Source: Buxus sempervirens (lineage: Eukaryota; Streptophyta; Magnoliopsida; Buxales; Buxaceae). Taken from it: a stretch of 64,000 nt of DNA. Positions within the stretch are counted from its first letter, which is position 1, and each line of letters begins with the position of its first letter. Location of the stretch: NCBI GenBank assembly GCA_947561395.2, contig OX387184.1:19927687-19991686 (forward strand), written 5' to 3'. The position numbers and the translations under genes are program-made. The notes under the pieces were generated by a model that had not been told where the DNA came from, ran no database searches, and saw nothing but the letters and a program-made list of their open reading frames with translations. Shown here in pieces: positions 12,090 through 25,940 of this stretch.

Positions 12090-13002
12090 TCAACCATGTT
12101 GTTGGGCTCCCAAGTCACTTCTAGCTTGCGAGGCATTACCCATGTCTTTGTGCCTTCCATAGACCTCTCTTACAAGTGCTAATGATGATGAATATGCATA
12201 ACTCATAGTCTGCAGTAGCACCTGCATGTGCTCCAATTGACTAGCCACCTCCTAACAAAGTTTGATTATATGGTTAGATTTACAACTCAAAGAATGAAGA
12301 AAACGTAAAACAACAGTTCTTCCTATTAAATCATGGAATTATCTGTAGAAACAAATCTTATAGGGTCAATGTCTGGAATTTCGGATCGAATATCTTTTAT
12401 GCATATAGCTGCATCCTTAAAAAAACTTTGGTGTTCAACCTATATAATGCACCATTACATAAGTCAAACACAAAAAGTATAAGTGAAAATCTTAGAGATG
12501 CTTTCTTACAGGATCGTTGTTTGCAATGCAAGTTCTAGTGTCTCCATTGGCAATGGCTATAGCATCCTCGAATTCAGGAGGATCAACCTACACAACACAT
12601 AATTAGGGAATTTGGGAATATTGTAACACAACAACTAAAGCGGGAACCTTCATTATGGAAACTGTGGAGATACTTTCTTACATGATTGATGTCTGGGATT
12701 TTATCTTGAATTCTTTCATTGCCACTTTCAACATACTTCCTCAATCTTGTTGGATCTACCTATATAACACACTAAGTATAAGAAAAATTCTTATTTTAGT
12801 GACAAGGCAGTTATAAAATACAATATACCTGTCCACGCCCATAACCACCAGCAACTTTCTCTGCTTTTTCTCTATTCTTGACACGCTCTTGAGTCCAAAC
12901 CAACAATCGTGGTGTCCGTATGTCAGCCTCGGCCGGACCCACAAGAACATGCTCATAATAAAACAACTGAAAACAAAGGTGGTCAACCATCTTACTCGAC
13001 AC
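12090..13002 (-). pseudogene. Unrecognised multi-exon gene relic with three 78-nt repeat exons
   Basis: Five phase-0 exons can be read: 12829-13002 (YYEHVLVG and AGGYGRGQ), 12682-12759, 12510-12587, 12362-12439 and 12090-12251 (ends QQHG, stop). The three middle exons are each exactly 78 nt and encode 26-residue units beginning VDP, VDP and VEH; the first and third share IPDI(N/D). They are preceded by (t)ataG- or tgtaG-type acceptors and followed by cNt|gtaaga, except that the third has ataaga in place of gtaaga, i.e. a lost GT donor. An extra exon may lie at 13078-13143. I do not recognise the family; tone and layout recall plant mobile-domain proteins, but this is a guess. No upstream start region was found, so it is partial or broken. 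Confidence 0.45.
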
Positions 13003-13945
13003 GGATATCTTTAATAAGTAAAATAAAATAACATTACGAATGTAACAAATACTGTAAACATTTATTGTAAGTCCTCACCTGTAAGAATAAAAGGCAACCA
13101 CATATACACTGCTTCTTCTTGATTTGGAAAATTTTTATTTCTAAACAAGAAAAATATTAATTAGCATGATAAAATGAAAGTAGAAATAATATGGCAAGAA
13201 AAATATATCAGCGCCTTATGGTAATTTGTCACTTATTGAATCTTGGACATTTTCAATAAAAAGTTTATCATCAGTCATAACTCATACCATAGATCATGCG
13301 ATTGACACAAAACTAGTTAATTTTTACTTGACTCTAAAATTATACTAAACAAGAAATTTACAATCACACAAAACTGGAATCCAGGAGCTTGTTCACTTAT
13401 CCCAAAAGAATAAGCGTATAACGTTAATAGGCTCGTCTCAGTGGGTTTATTTGTTTCAATGTGAGAGATTTATAATTTCAGTGGTTCCAGTTGTTGCATG
13501 GGTCTCAGGGTGCTGAGGTGGGGAGGTGCAGATAAGTAAAAGTCTATAACATAATTTTTCACAGTTTAATTCCACTACAGAAGAGACTGTACAAGAGAAA
13601 GTCTGCAAGGAGACCTAAATTTAGTAACCAAGTTTCTAAAAAATATGAATAGGCTTTCTCCTCATTTCAGATGTTCCATTTGATGAATGGGTCTCATTCA
13701 GCATCGAATTGGGGGACTCAGAGACATTGAAAACTGAAACTCAACTTGTAAATTTAAGTATGTAACCTTAGAAATCCTGCTTGTATTGAATATGATTAGG
13801 TGACTTAAAACTCAATGCTTAAAAAAGTAAGATAATACCTAAAGTAATTCACCAACTTAGCTATCTTAAATAAACGGGGCACAATTTGGCACCAATGAAA
13901 GATTTAAAGTTCAGATATTCAACAAAAAAATGGAATATTATTTTA

Positions 13946-15128
<1,183 letters not shown>

Positions 15129-15239
15129 CTCTTGCTTGTCTCTTCCTTACCAGATAACAGATCCACCACCATTACTCTTTCTCTCTCGCAATTTGCCAAG
15201 AACCCATCTCCAGATCCATGGAAGAAGCTCACTCACCTT

Positions 15240-15352
15240 GTTTCAGCCTTTTTAACCAGAGAGAGAGATGAAGAAGAGTATGAAGAAAACTTTTTTGATA
15301 TGCTTCTGCTTCGGATTTGAGAGGATTGCATTTTTTGATTTCCCGCCAACAA
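15240..15352 (-). repeat. Right arm of the inverted repeat (partner 4378-4490)
   Basis: Lies upstream of the alkenal reductase exon 1 in its transcription direction. It contains a (ga)n-rich leader (gagagagagatgaagaag), as expected for a plant 5' untranslated region. Confidence 0.7.
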
Positions 15353-15739
15353 GAGGTGGGATTTGTATATGCGTTCGAGCCATTAATTCAAAATGATTTT
15401 TCTAACGAGGCTCCCATCGAGCCATTTTCACAAACGCGGCTCAAAAACGTTTTCGCTCGGTTGAAAAAGTGGGACACGTGTCGGCTCTCGAATGGATATC
15501 GGCGGTTTCGTAAGAGGACATGTCGTAGAAGAAATCGGTCGGTCAACCGATGTCTTGGTGTCGCTGTACGGCACTGTTTTGGGGTTTCTCTTTATGATGT
15601 CAGTTTAGTACTTTAGTTGCAGTCCGAAACTTGGAAACAGAAGTAATGAGAACACAAGGATTATAAAAAGCGCCGAAAAGCAGCCGCCATTAGCGGGACG
15701 CACACGCGTCCTTGTTTGATTGACGGACGGACGGACTCC

Positions 15740-17221
15740 AATGGTCCAGCTCTCTTTTGCTGCTCATTTCCCAGCATGCGAAGGTGTAAACATCTCTGGG
15801 TCTTGTCATCGTCTCCTGGATACCACTTTACTCAAAGCTGCTCGTTTTGAGAATACCGTATATAGAAATCGCTGCGGTAAGTCGCTCTGATGTGTCCAGG
15901 GCACCAACAGATAACGCATTTTTTTCTCCCGGTTAAGGCCGTGCTGGTTTAGGGTTCAATGTGGCTTTGGGGGTTTTTAGATCCATCGCTGATTACATGT
16001 TATTTCACACGTACGTGTATAGGTCGCATCACGTGGTTGGAGCTGCCGGAGACATTGCCGGCTGTTGCTGTGAAGTCGGATTCAGGTATTCTTAACACTG
16101 TTGGGAATCCCAAAACCAGTTGAGATAATGTATTTGGCCCTTTGATATTCATAGCTTTCGTTTATTAACTTACCTTTTTAGGTTCAATGGTAGTTTAATA
16201 TAGTATCAGAACGGAGGTCTTGTGTTTAATTAAATCTCTCTCATGTGCAGTAGCTTAAGTTCTTAAGTCCAACGGTCATTTAACAAATACACAATTCGAT
16301 CATCCAACCGGAATCGAAGAGAATTCATTCAAATGCATACATCATTCTATAATAAAATAGAGTATAACATGAAATGGTGCATTTGTTATTAGCTAAACAA
16401 TGATGAACAGCATCTTGACGACAAGAGATCAAGTAGCATAGCATCAGTAACACAAGTTTTAGAACTATGAGGGGTCCTTTGCGGTTGGAAAGAGCGAACT
16501 AACTGAGCAGTGTTTTGATGCCGATCGTCATCTTCTTTACTAAACACTGGAATATCCTCCGCTTGATTTGACCTCTACGGGGAGGGAATTGTGAGACTAA
16601 AGTGCTTTCCATCTTTCTAAGCGCTGGCGCTTTTGGCTGAGGCGACTCGGACATCCCAGATCCACCGGACTGCTCCATCTCCGCCATGATGATAAGAGTT
16701 TCAGAAAGAGAAGCAGGAGGAGAGGTGGAGACCAAGTTCAAGGACAAAATTGAAAAACCAGAACCAAAATACAAGGGCACACTTCGAGTTCCGTCCACGT
16801 ACTTATAATAGCTGAACAGACAATGAAGGAGGGAGGAAGTTACGTTGTAATTTGGCGTCGGCGGTACTAGGTTGTGGGCCTTTAACTGTTTTATACGCGT
16901 TTCTTTGCGATTGGTTCGAGCGGAATCGGAAGACTTTGGTGTCATACCTTTAGGTTAATGCCTTGTGGGATTCCGGCGATGGCAGTTTGTCGGATTTATC
17001 CACGCAGGATCACGGCCGCACAAGACACGACTTTTGCACAAACCGCGTACAGGGAAGACTTTGAAAAGGACTCGATTTCGGCGGCCTCGGACGTCTTCGT
17101 ATCCACACCATTGGGTGACACCACCTGACAATTTTTATATTCTTTTTTCTATTTTTTTATTTCTTTGCAGAATTGGACGGTGGTCCTGAGAGCTGCGGCA
17201 ATGTGAGACATCTCACGGTTA
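15740..17221 (+). CDS. Possible small three-exon gene, unrecognised
   Basis: ATG at 15740 opens 46 codons (MVQLSFAAHFPACEG...) ending at a good donor G|gtaagt near 15877. An acceptor (tatag) before 16022 gives a second phase-1 exon encoding RITWLELPETLPAVAVKSD up to a gtattc donor near 16087. A pyrimidine-rich acceptor at about 17170 could join a last exon (ELDGGPESCGNVRHLTVK, stop about 17221). Phases agree throughout, which supports a real or once-real gene, but I do not know the family and the third exon is speculative. The minus-strand ORF at 16499-16687 would sit inside its second intron. Confidence 0.3.
16499..16687 (-). CDS. Small conserved-looking protein, 62 aa
   Basis: Single ORF starting at the ATG of MAEMEQSGGSG. 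It holds a proline/basic block PKAPALRKMESTL followed by SQFPPRRGQIKRRIFQCLV, the style of several short nuclear-encoded plant proteins with a conserved PPRRGQIK patch, but I cannot name a function. There is no signal peptide or membrane span. The longer upstream open frame to 16945 is in poor context, and the ATG at 16687 fits the conserved-looking part best. A TATA-like element is not obvious. Confidence 0.5.
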   Translation of the reverse strand: MAEMEQSGGSGMSESPQPKAPALRKMESTLVSQFPPRRGQIKRRIFQCLVKKMTIGIKTLLS

Positions 17222-17229
17222 AGTGAGTC

Positions 17230-19741
17230 TAAGTGAAAGATTTATAAATATCAAAAACAATAATCGTAAAATGCTCCACATATTATCCACATGACAAAAT
17301 CTCTAACCAATAACAGAATCTAATGCAGGAAGAAGTTTCAAGTGTTTTCAATGGATTTAAATCATCTATGGATGATCTCGTAAAGGTGCTCGTCCATGGC
17401 TCATCAATGATTGCCATGTTGGCAATCACCCCGCAATAAGATGAGCAATCCGATTCAAACCCCTGTTACATTCTTCATGTTTTATTTTATAACCCATATT
17501 ACTTAAAATATACGATTGATCGGTTAATTTGAATTTTAATTGATGATTTTGTTAATGAGAAATAAATACTAATGCTTCTTCCTTTTACAGAATTCAATTC
17601 TCAATTGGATTAGGGTAAAGCGAGAGAAACCTTCCTATGTGCGATGCACACGAAGTTAAATACAGGATACAAGACTGGATGTGAGTTTAAAGATATTCAT
17701 CAGTGATGTCTAGATTTCACTCAAAACAAAATTCAAAGATGTCTAGATTAAATTAGGGTAGGTGAATATTCCATTTTATTCTAATTATATGCATTCAATT
17801 AATTATGATAATTACGCACACCAAGGAAATTGGGAATCATGAAAATTTGGATCTAGAATTCTGCGAAAACATGTTAACATGTTACATCGGAGCGTTGTTA
17901 AAATATACATGATTTTCCCATTCACTGAGTGTATTTTACAATCTTTGGAGTGATTAAAGTGAAGATTAATAGTTTTTATTTATGTAATAAACCTGGTCAA
18001 GAGTTTCTGATTGATATTTTTGCAATTCTTCAGCTCTTATAAGATCTACAATTCTGCCATGTTTTACTTCCATGCATGATCTACCCTCATTAACTAATCT
18101 TCTTCGGCCAATTGTTCACAGATCGGCATGGTTTACTCAAAGGCCAGTCGAGCACTACAATATGTTATAACTCAATTTCTTACTCAGATGGCTGCTCAGT
18201 AGGGTCCATTTAATTTGCCACGTAGCCCTCTATAATTGAAATAGGGATCTAACTACCCAACTAGACCAACTTCAAACAAACAAAACAAAAAATATAAAGC
18301 AAAACAATAAGCCCCACCTTCATTCTTTCTCTGAAAATTCAACCATGAAATTTCTTTAATCATGCTTCACAATTCCTCACAAAACCTGTGGCACATAACT
18401 AGTTACAGAACCTGATTATATTATGTAGCACGAACTTCTACAGTTGGCTCTTTGCCCATTTCAACACTCAGATGGTTCTTTTCTTTTCATAGCTAATCAC
18501 AAGTAAAATTTGATACATTTGGAAGTATTTTCTTCCCAATAATCAAAACAACCTTTTCTTTGTTTTCTGCTGCTCTAGTTCTAAAAGTAGAAAAAAGACA
18601 TGCCTGAAGAAGTTAACAAATTAAAGGCATAGAACTGAGTAGCAAAAATGACAAATATAGATTATGATTAAAAGAAATATAAATACAATATTTAACAAGC
18701 AGAAATTTGCAATATCATGTGATAATACCCACATAACCATAAAACTAAGGAACACAATATTGCATCTCCAAGGCATTGAAACATAACTTTTCTCTGCAAT
18801 AACAAATTCATTATGTTTTGTGAGGTAGCCCTAGCAGGTTTCTCTAATATGGCGGCCTGATTTTTCGTAAAAGGATTCACATCAACACACTAAATTAACC
18901 AACAGACTGATCATTCATGAGAGAAGTAAGGCAGACCTATTCAGTACTTTGGTAGTTCAATCATTGATACAGATCTGAAGCTCACTCCAGCTAAGCTAGA
19001 GATGAGGTTTTTGTTTAGTTGCTACTATCTCCAACTGCCTCAGAAAAGAAAATTTCCATCAGTGATTTTCTATTTAACTTTTTCTTATTTAAGATATGCT
19101 TGATTTTTTTTCGTCTTCTTGTTTAAATTTATGCTGGTCCTGTGTTCATGAAATCATTCAAAACAATGTGCATGGGCATCACGCTTATAACTAGAGCTAC
19201 AAGTATAGGAGGAAAGGAAATAAAGAAACCATTTGGGAGATACATTTTATAAGCAAATTGTCAAAGAATGGGCTATTTCTATGTAAAGCAAAAAGTACAT
19301 GTAAACTCACATGATAGGATACTTGAAGAGCAGTTGTGGTGATATTATCTTTGGTACATTAATCGACAACATCATGCAACAGAAAAGGCCAGTTGAGGGC
19401 AATAGACTTTGCTTCGTTACCAACACGAATCAAATCTCTCTCCAAGTTTTTCACAATTCTAGCAGCCTCATTGTGTATCATCCCTTTGGGAGGTTAAACT
19501 CATTCAAGAAAAAGCTGTTTCTATTGTAATGTAAGAGATTGTCAAAATTCTCCTTTATTTGAGCTCGGTGCTTCTCATCACCAATCAGTAAGAGACTTCA
19601 ATTGCATCCAAGAATAAACCATAAACAGGAGGTCAATTTAGTGTGATACTTTGGTCAGCATGCACTAGAGAAATGTTGCGTCTCATGCAGAAAAGATGTC
19701 CGATAGGCTAGATCAAGACTTACTGGACGGAAAAGCACTCC
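17230..19741. other. Intergenic, no gene seen
   Basis: AT-rich sequence without recognisable coding or transposon ends. The right few hundred bases are probably the 3' flank and untranslated region of the TBL gene. Confidence 0.5.
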
Positions 19742-22700
19742 CTATAGCTGTGCATATAGTAGTTCATTCCATGTGTCAGGAATTCCAGGTAAACACCAAT
19801 GCAGACAATCCTGCATGCCTTCTGTGGGTCTAATAGTATAACGGGATATGTGCCCCTCATCTCTCAGTTGAGATATAGCAGTTATATCCAAGATTTTAAC
19901 TTTAGTGCCCTTCACAGCACCCTCAATAACAGGGTCATTGGATCCATCTTGCCAAACCTCACTCCCTCCAGCCAATGGAATGGTGTTATCGCAGCTACCC
20001 CCGGTGTTCCAATCTCCATTGACAAAATGCCGAGGTGAAATAGTCCTGAAGAAAGCCTTGAGTTGGGGATGTAGAGGAAGCTGTGAATCAAGCCACTTGG
20101 CAACACTGTGAACTGTAAAGTTCTTGGCATTCCCAATCTCTGCAAGTTTCTTATCTTCGCTGAGCATGCCATTCACATGCATCACCCATCTATTAGCTCT
20201 TAGTTTTCCTCCATTCCAGTGATGTCCTGTATTAAGAACCAAGACATTAAACCTGTGAAGGTACTGTCTCAAAAAGGCCGCTGGACGGTCAAGATGCATA
20301 GCATACTCAGTGGATGGATTTGTCATGTTCAAGGGCTCCAAGTTGCAGAGAGTGGCAGACCAATAATAAAGTACTGTGGTATTAGTGCTTGGGAACCGAT
20401 AAGCCCAACCATCAGGACGAATAGCACCACGAGCTTTGACAAGACCATACTCTCTTCCCACGTCTTCAACCTCTGGACTCTCTGCACCACCTGTGATCAT
20501 ACACATGAGGGATTGGAATTGTTGTCTTCCCAAGGAGTCTCCTATAAATGCAACAGTCTTGTCCTGCATTCTGTAATTCATAATCAAAACTTAGAGCAGC
20601 ATAAATCATCAGAACAGTCCCAGTTTTGGCAAATTAAGAATGAATATTTAACATAGCAAAACGCTTCATAAAATTTTTTTAGACAGTTGTAAGGTCAATC
20701 AATTCCAATGGCAAAATAAGGTTAAAAAGAAAAAAGAAAAGAAAATGAGAGAGAGAGTAAAAAATGTTACCTTTCCAAGAATGCTGCCCCCTCAAATTCT
20801 GGCATCTTGCAGTTTTCAGGCTGCCATCTGAATCCCTCATAGGAAAAATCCATTCGTTGGGTTAACCTACATGCCCACATTTCTGATAACCATCGTTTGC
20901 ATCCAAATCCAGAATATAATGGACGATTGGTATCTGCAACCCATCTACCTTTGGCATAATTACAAACTGCAATGGTGGTAAAAAAAAAAAAGATAAAATA
21001 GAAGAAATTAACAAACCTTAAAGTACATAAAAAATTTCTGCATAACAAGCTGCAGAAGAACGAGTCAGATTTCTAGTAGCTAAAAACTTACCATCAAGAC
21101 AACAAAATTGATAAATTTTAGTACACAAAAATTAGTGACAACAGATGGAGTTACAGCGAAAATCCATACCATGAAGTCAAAACACAAATTAGATGCACAT
21201 CTCATAAATAAGGATAATCTGATGAAGTGAAATAGAAGAAGAGATCTCATTAATACTTCCAATGACAAGGAGGAAAATAATTTGCACCATCTATGTTTTG
21301 AACTGATAATACATTTATCCATTTTGTCAGAGAAACAATGTGACTGCATTTCCCAGGGTTTGGCATTATATTACTGTCACCATGATAGATATTATCCCAT
21401 AGGAAAACATATAACAATTGGGTGAAATTTTTATCCTCCAAGCCTGGGACTGAATCAAGCATCTTTCACCTTCAAGTTACAAAAATTTCCATTTTCTTCT
21501 GCAATGTTTTCTTTTCCCAGATGAAGAACTACAGATGTAGCATTCAATGATTTCACACTGCTTTATGCCTTTAAATTAATCTAGCAAATATACTAGAGGA
21601 ATGTTTTCTGACACATTATTCTAAGAGCCACATCGGCGTTGATTTCTTTTAAATTAATTTTGGGCTTTGGCTTTAGAATCACGAGCTTGAGATAGATTTC
21701 CCTCATTAAGAATGATATCTCAAGCTGCAGACTACATCTTTATGCTGATAATGTACTATTTCAAGCCACCGGAATATCACCTTTATATGCTAAAACATCA
21801 GCATCCAAGAAAAATGAAACTTAAGTAAACCTCCATGGTAAATTAATTCTACTAGTTTCGTTTATATAAATATTTGTAGCGATTGAACAGGTGTAAATCC
21901 CTTAAATGGCCTTTCCGTTGTAGAGGCCATTTTAGGGAACATTTTGCCAATATAAATGTTTGTTGTTGATAGATAAGGTATAAATCCGTAAAGTGGTTGC
22001 TCAATTGTAGACACCCTAAAGTGGCCTCTGAGTAAATCCCTAAAGTGAACATTTCATTCATGACAATGCCAAGATCATCCAATAACGTTCCTGATAGATT
22101 AGCCAAGACTGGTACAGAAAGAACAGAAATATATGTTGGCAACCCATAGAAGGAAATTTTGGATAAGGGATTTATTTTAAGATGGAGAATAGGACATTTA
22201 GCCCTTTAGGAATAATCTTTGCACTCTTTCATCTTTTTTCAAGAAAAAAGTCAATTTACCTTCTTCTTTTTTTAAAAGAGTGGCCTCTGAGTTGTAGAAA
22301 AAATGAGTGGATGAGCACGTTCTTGTTGTGCATCAAGCAATAGAACAGCCTGTTTTATACGACAACTTAGGGATAATATGCCATTTTATCAAATTGTTCA
22401 ATATTCAGCTGCAGGCTTTGACCAGTAGGTTGACTTTTTGCATTCAGACCTAATTTTCACCTCACCCACAAGAAGTTCTAAAAAAATTGCTCAAAAATTA
22501 CCAAGCTAGAAGTCAAGAATAAAAGAATAACAGCACCTTTGGTTTCAGAAGACAATGGCATTGAATCTCTCCCATCAGCTTTCCTCTCGGTAGTGCTTGT
22601 CACTGTAGAACGAAGTGGCTCTACATCAAGACCAGATTCTTTTTGCCCTTTACTTGTTTCTTCTGTTATGAATAAAGGTGAAATATCCTTTTTCATCTGC

Positions 22701-23397
22701 TCCTTATCAAAACCCTGATCCATTTTTTTCTTGCTTGCTTTTTCCGTAACAAATGAGTGCAAAATATCCTTTTCATTGTACTCCTTTTGGCTTATAGATA
22801 CCGAAGGATTATTATGAGCACTAATTAGGATCTCTGTGACACAGTAAGGAGAAAAAAAAAACAGTAAAGCAGTCAGGCAGCTTGAAAATAATAGCCACCG
22901 GGACAGCACCTGCACCTGTGTCAAACACTAGTATTAAGTATACAAAACCTATATCATATCAGCAACATGGCTATTAGGAATGATGGTTCAAGCGATATTT
23001 CAGCAGACTAACTTTTTCTTTCATCTCTAATTTATTCTTGATAGTTCTTTTAATGCCTTAGCAAAGGAAAAAAAGAACTGGAAAATAAATGCCTACATTT
23101 TCTAAATGTCTTATTATAATTATTGTATAAGTAAGAGTGGGATTATAATAATTCAAATGAGATTTTATGTTTATTACAAAATGGAGAAAAAAAAACCATG
23201 CTAAGGTAACAATCTCGGAAACAAACATCCAGAGACAAACCTGAAGAAGGCATCACAAACTGCTCTTGAGCTGACAGCAGAGTACTAACAAGTGGGCTTT
23301 TCTCCCATGCCCAGAGGAAAATGGTAGTCAAAATAAGAGCAATGGGAATAAAAGAAAGTTGTCTACCCCTAAATCTGTTAAAATAGCCTCCTTTCAT
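19742..23397 (-). CDS. TBL: Trichome birefringence-like polysaccharide O-acetyltransferase
   Basis: Four coding exons: 23241-23397, 22537-22833, 20771-20966 and 19742-20570, all GT-AG, summing to 1323 nt (440 aa), normal for the family. Residues 1-35 hold a type II signal anchor ([17 protein letters not shown]), then a low-complexity stem; exon 3 carries the PMR5 N-terminal domain ([31 protein letters not shown]); exon 4 has the catalytic GDS motif ([12 protein letters not shown], near residue 175) and the DxxH motif ([19 protein letters not shown]) at the end. TBL proteins acetylate xylan, mannan or pectin in the Golgi. The sequence resembles the TBL14/15/16 group most; the substrate cannot be read from it. 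No lesion seen. Confidence 0.93.
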
Positions 23398-23440
23398 CCC
23401 TTCCAGTACAGCGGTAAAGATCCAGATTTCTGTCCAAGTT

Positions 23441-23455
23441 TCACTTCAAGGGCAT
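23441..23455 (-). promoter_or_regulatory. Four-codon upstream ORF in the TBL leader
   Basis: ATG CCC TTG AAG TGA lies about 45 bases before the TBL start. A tgcag acceptor just upstream (about 23461) suggests the leader is spliced, with a first non-coding exon near 25.5 kb (an aaaaag|gtaccc donor near 25500). Such minimal uORFs often damp translation (inference). Confidence 0.4.
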
Positions 23456-23461
23456 TGTTCT

Positions 23462-25745
23462 GCAATGAAATATGTTGCGTATGAATCTATTTCCATATGT
23501 AAACCTTTGCTACTTCCACCATAGATGATAACAGCAAATATGAAAGAATAAAAAGTAAGAGTTAACAGAAGAGAATAGAAAAGTAAAATTATTGGTGGAC
23601 TCTATGGCAACAATTTATTTATAATTGAATGTAGGTGCCTTTGATCCAATAAGATAAAAAAGAAAATTTTATTTTAGCATTCCTTTAAAATTCAGCAACA
23701 ACTTGAAAAGAAAGGAACAATGTTAAAATTGATGTAGATAAATGATGCAGAAGGAGAATATTTATATCTAAAACACTAATATCTGTTTACGTTTTCCAGT
23801 GAAGAAAAGATTGGGGATTGCTTTTGATTTTTTTTTTCTTTTTTGGTGATTAATGATAATTCATTGAGATAAATAAAGTAGAGAAATTACAATCGGGTAA
23901 GGGATAGCTTGTTATTGAGATCCTCTATAAAAATTATGTACATGTTCCTGGCAACTTTATTAATTACTCAGTTTGCAGAAGCTATTTTCCAAGGAATGAG
24001 TATAGGCCCAAATGAGCCTTCCTAGAAACTCACTCCAAAAAGCTCATGCATAATACTTAATCTTCAAGAAAGAGAATGTAAAATGTGTGTTCATTGGTAC
24101 ATGCATTCATATATGATGGCTTTGGCCTCCAACTCCCCAGCATTGAAGCCTACATTTGTGTACCTGCCGCTGTATAACGACTAAGTAGCTAGCATATGCT
24201 TATTACCTAAGCATTTCTAGTCCATCTCTTGAAGTTTCAAGGTTTTTTCCGCCAATAAAGTTATGAGAAGGAAGATTGAAGGATAGATTAACTTTTCCAT
24301 TGCTGCATCAACCACAACTAACTTCCAGATGAAGTATAGAGATCAATCACAATTATTCAAGAGCTAGTACAGAAAATTGAACTGTTGTCAAATCAGTACA
24401 ACATCTAATTTATAAATAAATTATCAACAATATTTAAAAATAAATAAAAAATTAATTCAAATGGAATAAAATATTTCTTAAGTACCCAAACAGAGAAAGA
24501 CAAGTAACCCACATGCGGTCCAAGGCACTTTTCCTATTCTTTTTTTTTTTTTCCTTTTTGAATGTTATAAAAAAATAAATTCAAACCATTTTGAATTAGA
24601 TAGATGGAACACAGCTGCATTGGAATGAAAATCTATTTCTTCATTCAAATGCTTATTATATATCATATACCAATTCAAAAAAGAAAAATGTGGGACCGAA
24701 AACAACTATTTTGAAATCCGTAAAAGTATCAATAAAGCTACATTAAAATCCATACAGATACCATCTGTGTCCTTCTACTAGTTAAGAATAAAACACCCAT
24801 TTCGTAAGACAGAATAATGAATTTGTGAACGTTTACTATCTGGATTTGTAGCGACATTAACGTGAAAACTAACGACGCCAAGTCTAAGCTCTGACATTCA
24901 TGTTCATGAGATGCTAAAATTATCGCCCTTGCATAAAAGCTAGAAATTGTAAAAACGGGTATAGATAGACCGATATTGTTGTGAGCCCCAAGAACAGATA
25001 ATCTTCCACTGCACCTGAATTCGAAATACACCCCTTCATTAACTTATAAAAAGCATGTGCGTAAAAAATTCTCCGGACATAAGAAAGAAAAATCCATTTG
25101 GATCTTCAATTTACAAACCAAAATTACCCCCAAAAAAAGGGGGGAAAAAGAAGACAAGAAGCGTTTGTAACAAACAGGAATTTCCTCACATTGAAAGAAA
25201 TCCCAACTTCGGTATGATAATTTTCTATTTTCTCGTTCAGATCGAAACGATAACTCTAAATCAAAATCCACACTAATTCTATAGAAAAGAAAAATATAAA
25301 ATGACATTAAAAAGGGTATCTTCGAAATCGGAAACCAAGCTGTGACAACAGAATGATGCTTTTGAACGAACTAAGAATACAATATCTCTAATAAATAGAT
25401 CCCAGGAGACATCAACGAAGAAATTTTTCATACAAGAAGCTTCGGAGATGAGAAAGCAAAACCAAGATAAGAGATAGAAAGAGAGACCTCCTCTGGGTAC
25501 CTTTTTATCTTCTCATTTTTATCTGCTCAAACCAGACAATTCTCGTTTCTCTTCCTCGTTTAGATCCAGATACAAACGCCGGACGTGTTCTCAGGTTGGC
25601 TTTTTTGAATTTGAGATCCTGGTGTAGAGAAATCCCTTTTTATCTTTTTTATTTATTATCGTTATGTTTTTGATAAAACTGGTGCCGAGAAATCTTTTTT
25701 TTTTTTTTTTATTTTATGGAAATCAAATATTGATTAGATCATGAG
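23462..25745. other. TBL leader intron and promoter region, no other gene
   Basis: AT-rich with poly-T runs at 24540 and 25697. The stretch 25480-25570 holds CT/GA-rich sequence and a possible first non-coding TBL exon. No transposon boundaries were found. Confidence 0.4.
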
Positions 25746-25756
25746 AATTATTTATT

Positions 25757-25940
25757 TAGATTCAAATCCTCTGCTGGGTGCCCAGCAGTGCTGGGCATCC
25801 AGCAGCCAATGGGACAGGGCCACATCACCGGCAGCCCCGACCCAAGTCGGGGCTGCCGGTGATGTGGCCCTGTCTGGGGGATTCCCATTGGCTGCTGGAT
25901 GCCCAGCAGTGCTGGGCACCCAGCAGGGGATTTAAATCCT
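25757..25940. repeat. Near-perfect 80-bp-arm hairpin (foldback element)
   Basis: Left arm about 25757-25841, loop ccaa (25842-25845), right arm 25846-25940. Arms pair almost without mismatch apart from an 8-9-base bulge (tgggggat) in the right arm. Inner stem gccccgac/gtcggggc; outer stem carries the repeated motif ctgctggg and gtgctgggca. The arms are strongly GC-rich in an AT-rich setting. No coding. It lies 38 bp outside the left edge of the segmental duplication. Confidence 0.9.

Noticed and set aside
19799-20656. Plus-strand ORFs over the TBL gene
   Set aside because: They are antisense shadows of TBL exon 4.
25757-25940. MicroRNA precursor
   Set aside because: Arms are too long and perfect and repeat a motif internally; a foldback transposon or inverted duplication is more likely without small-RNA data.
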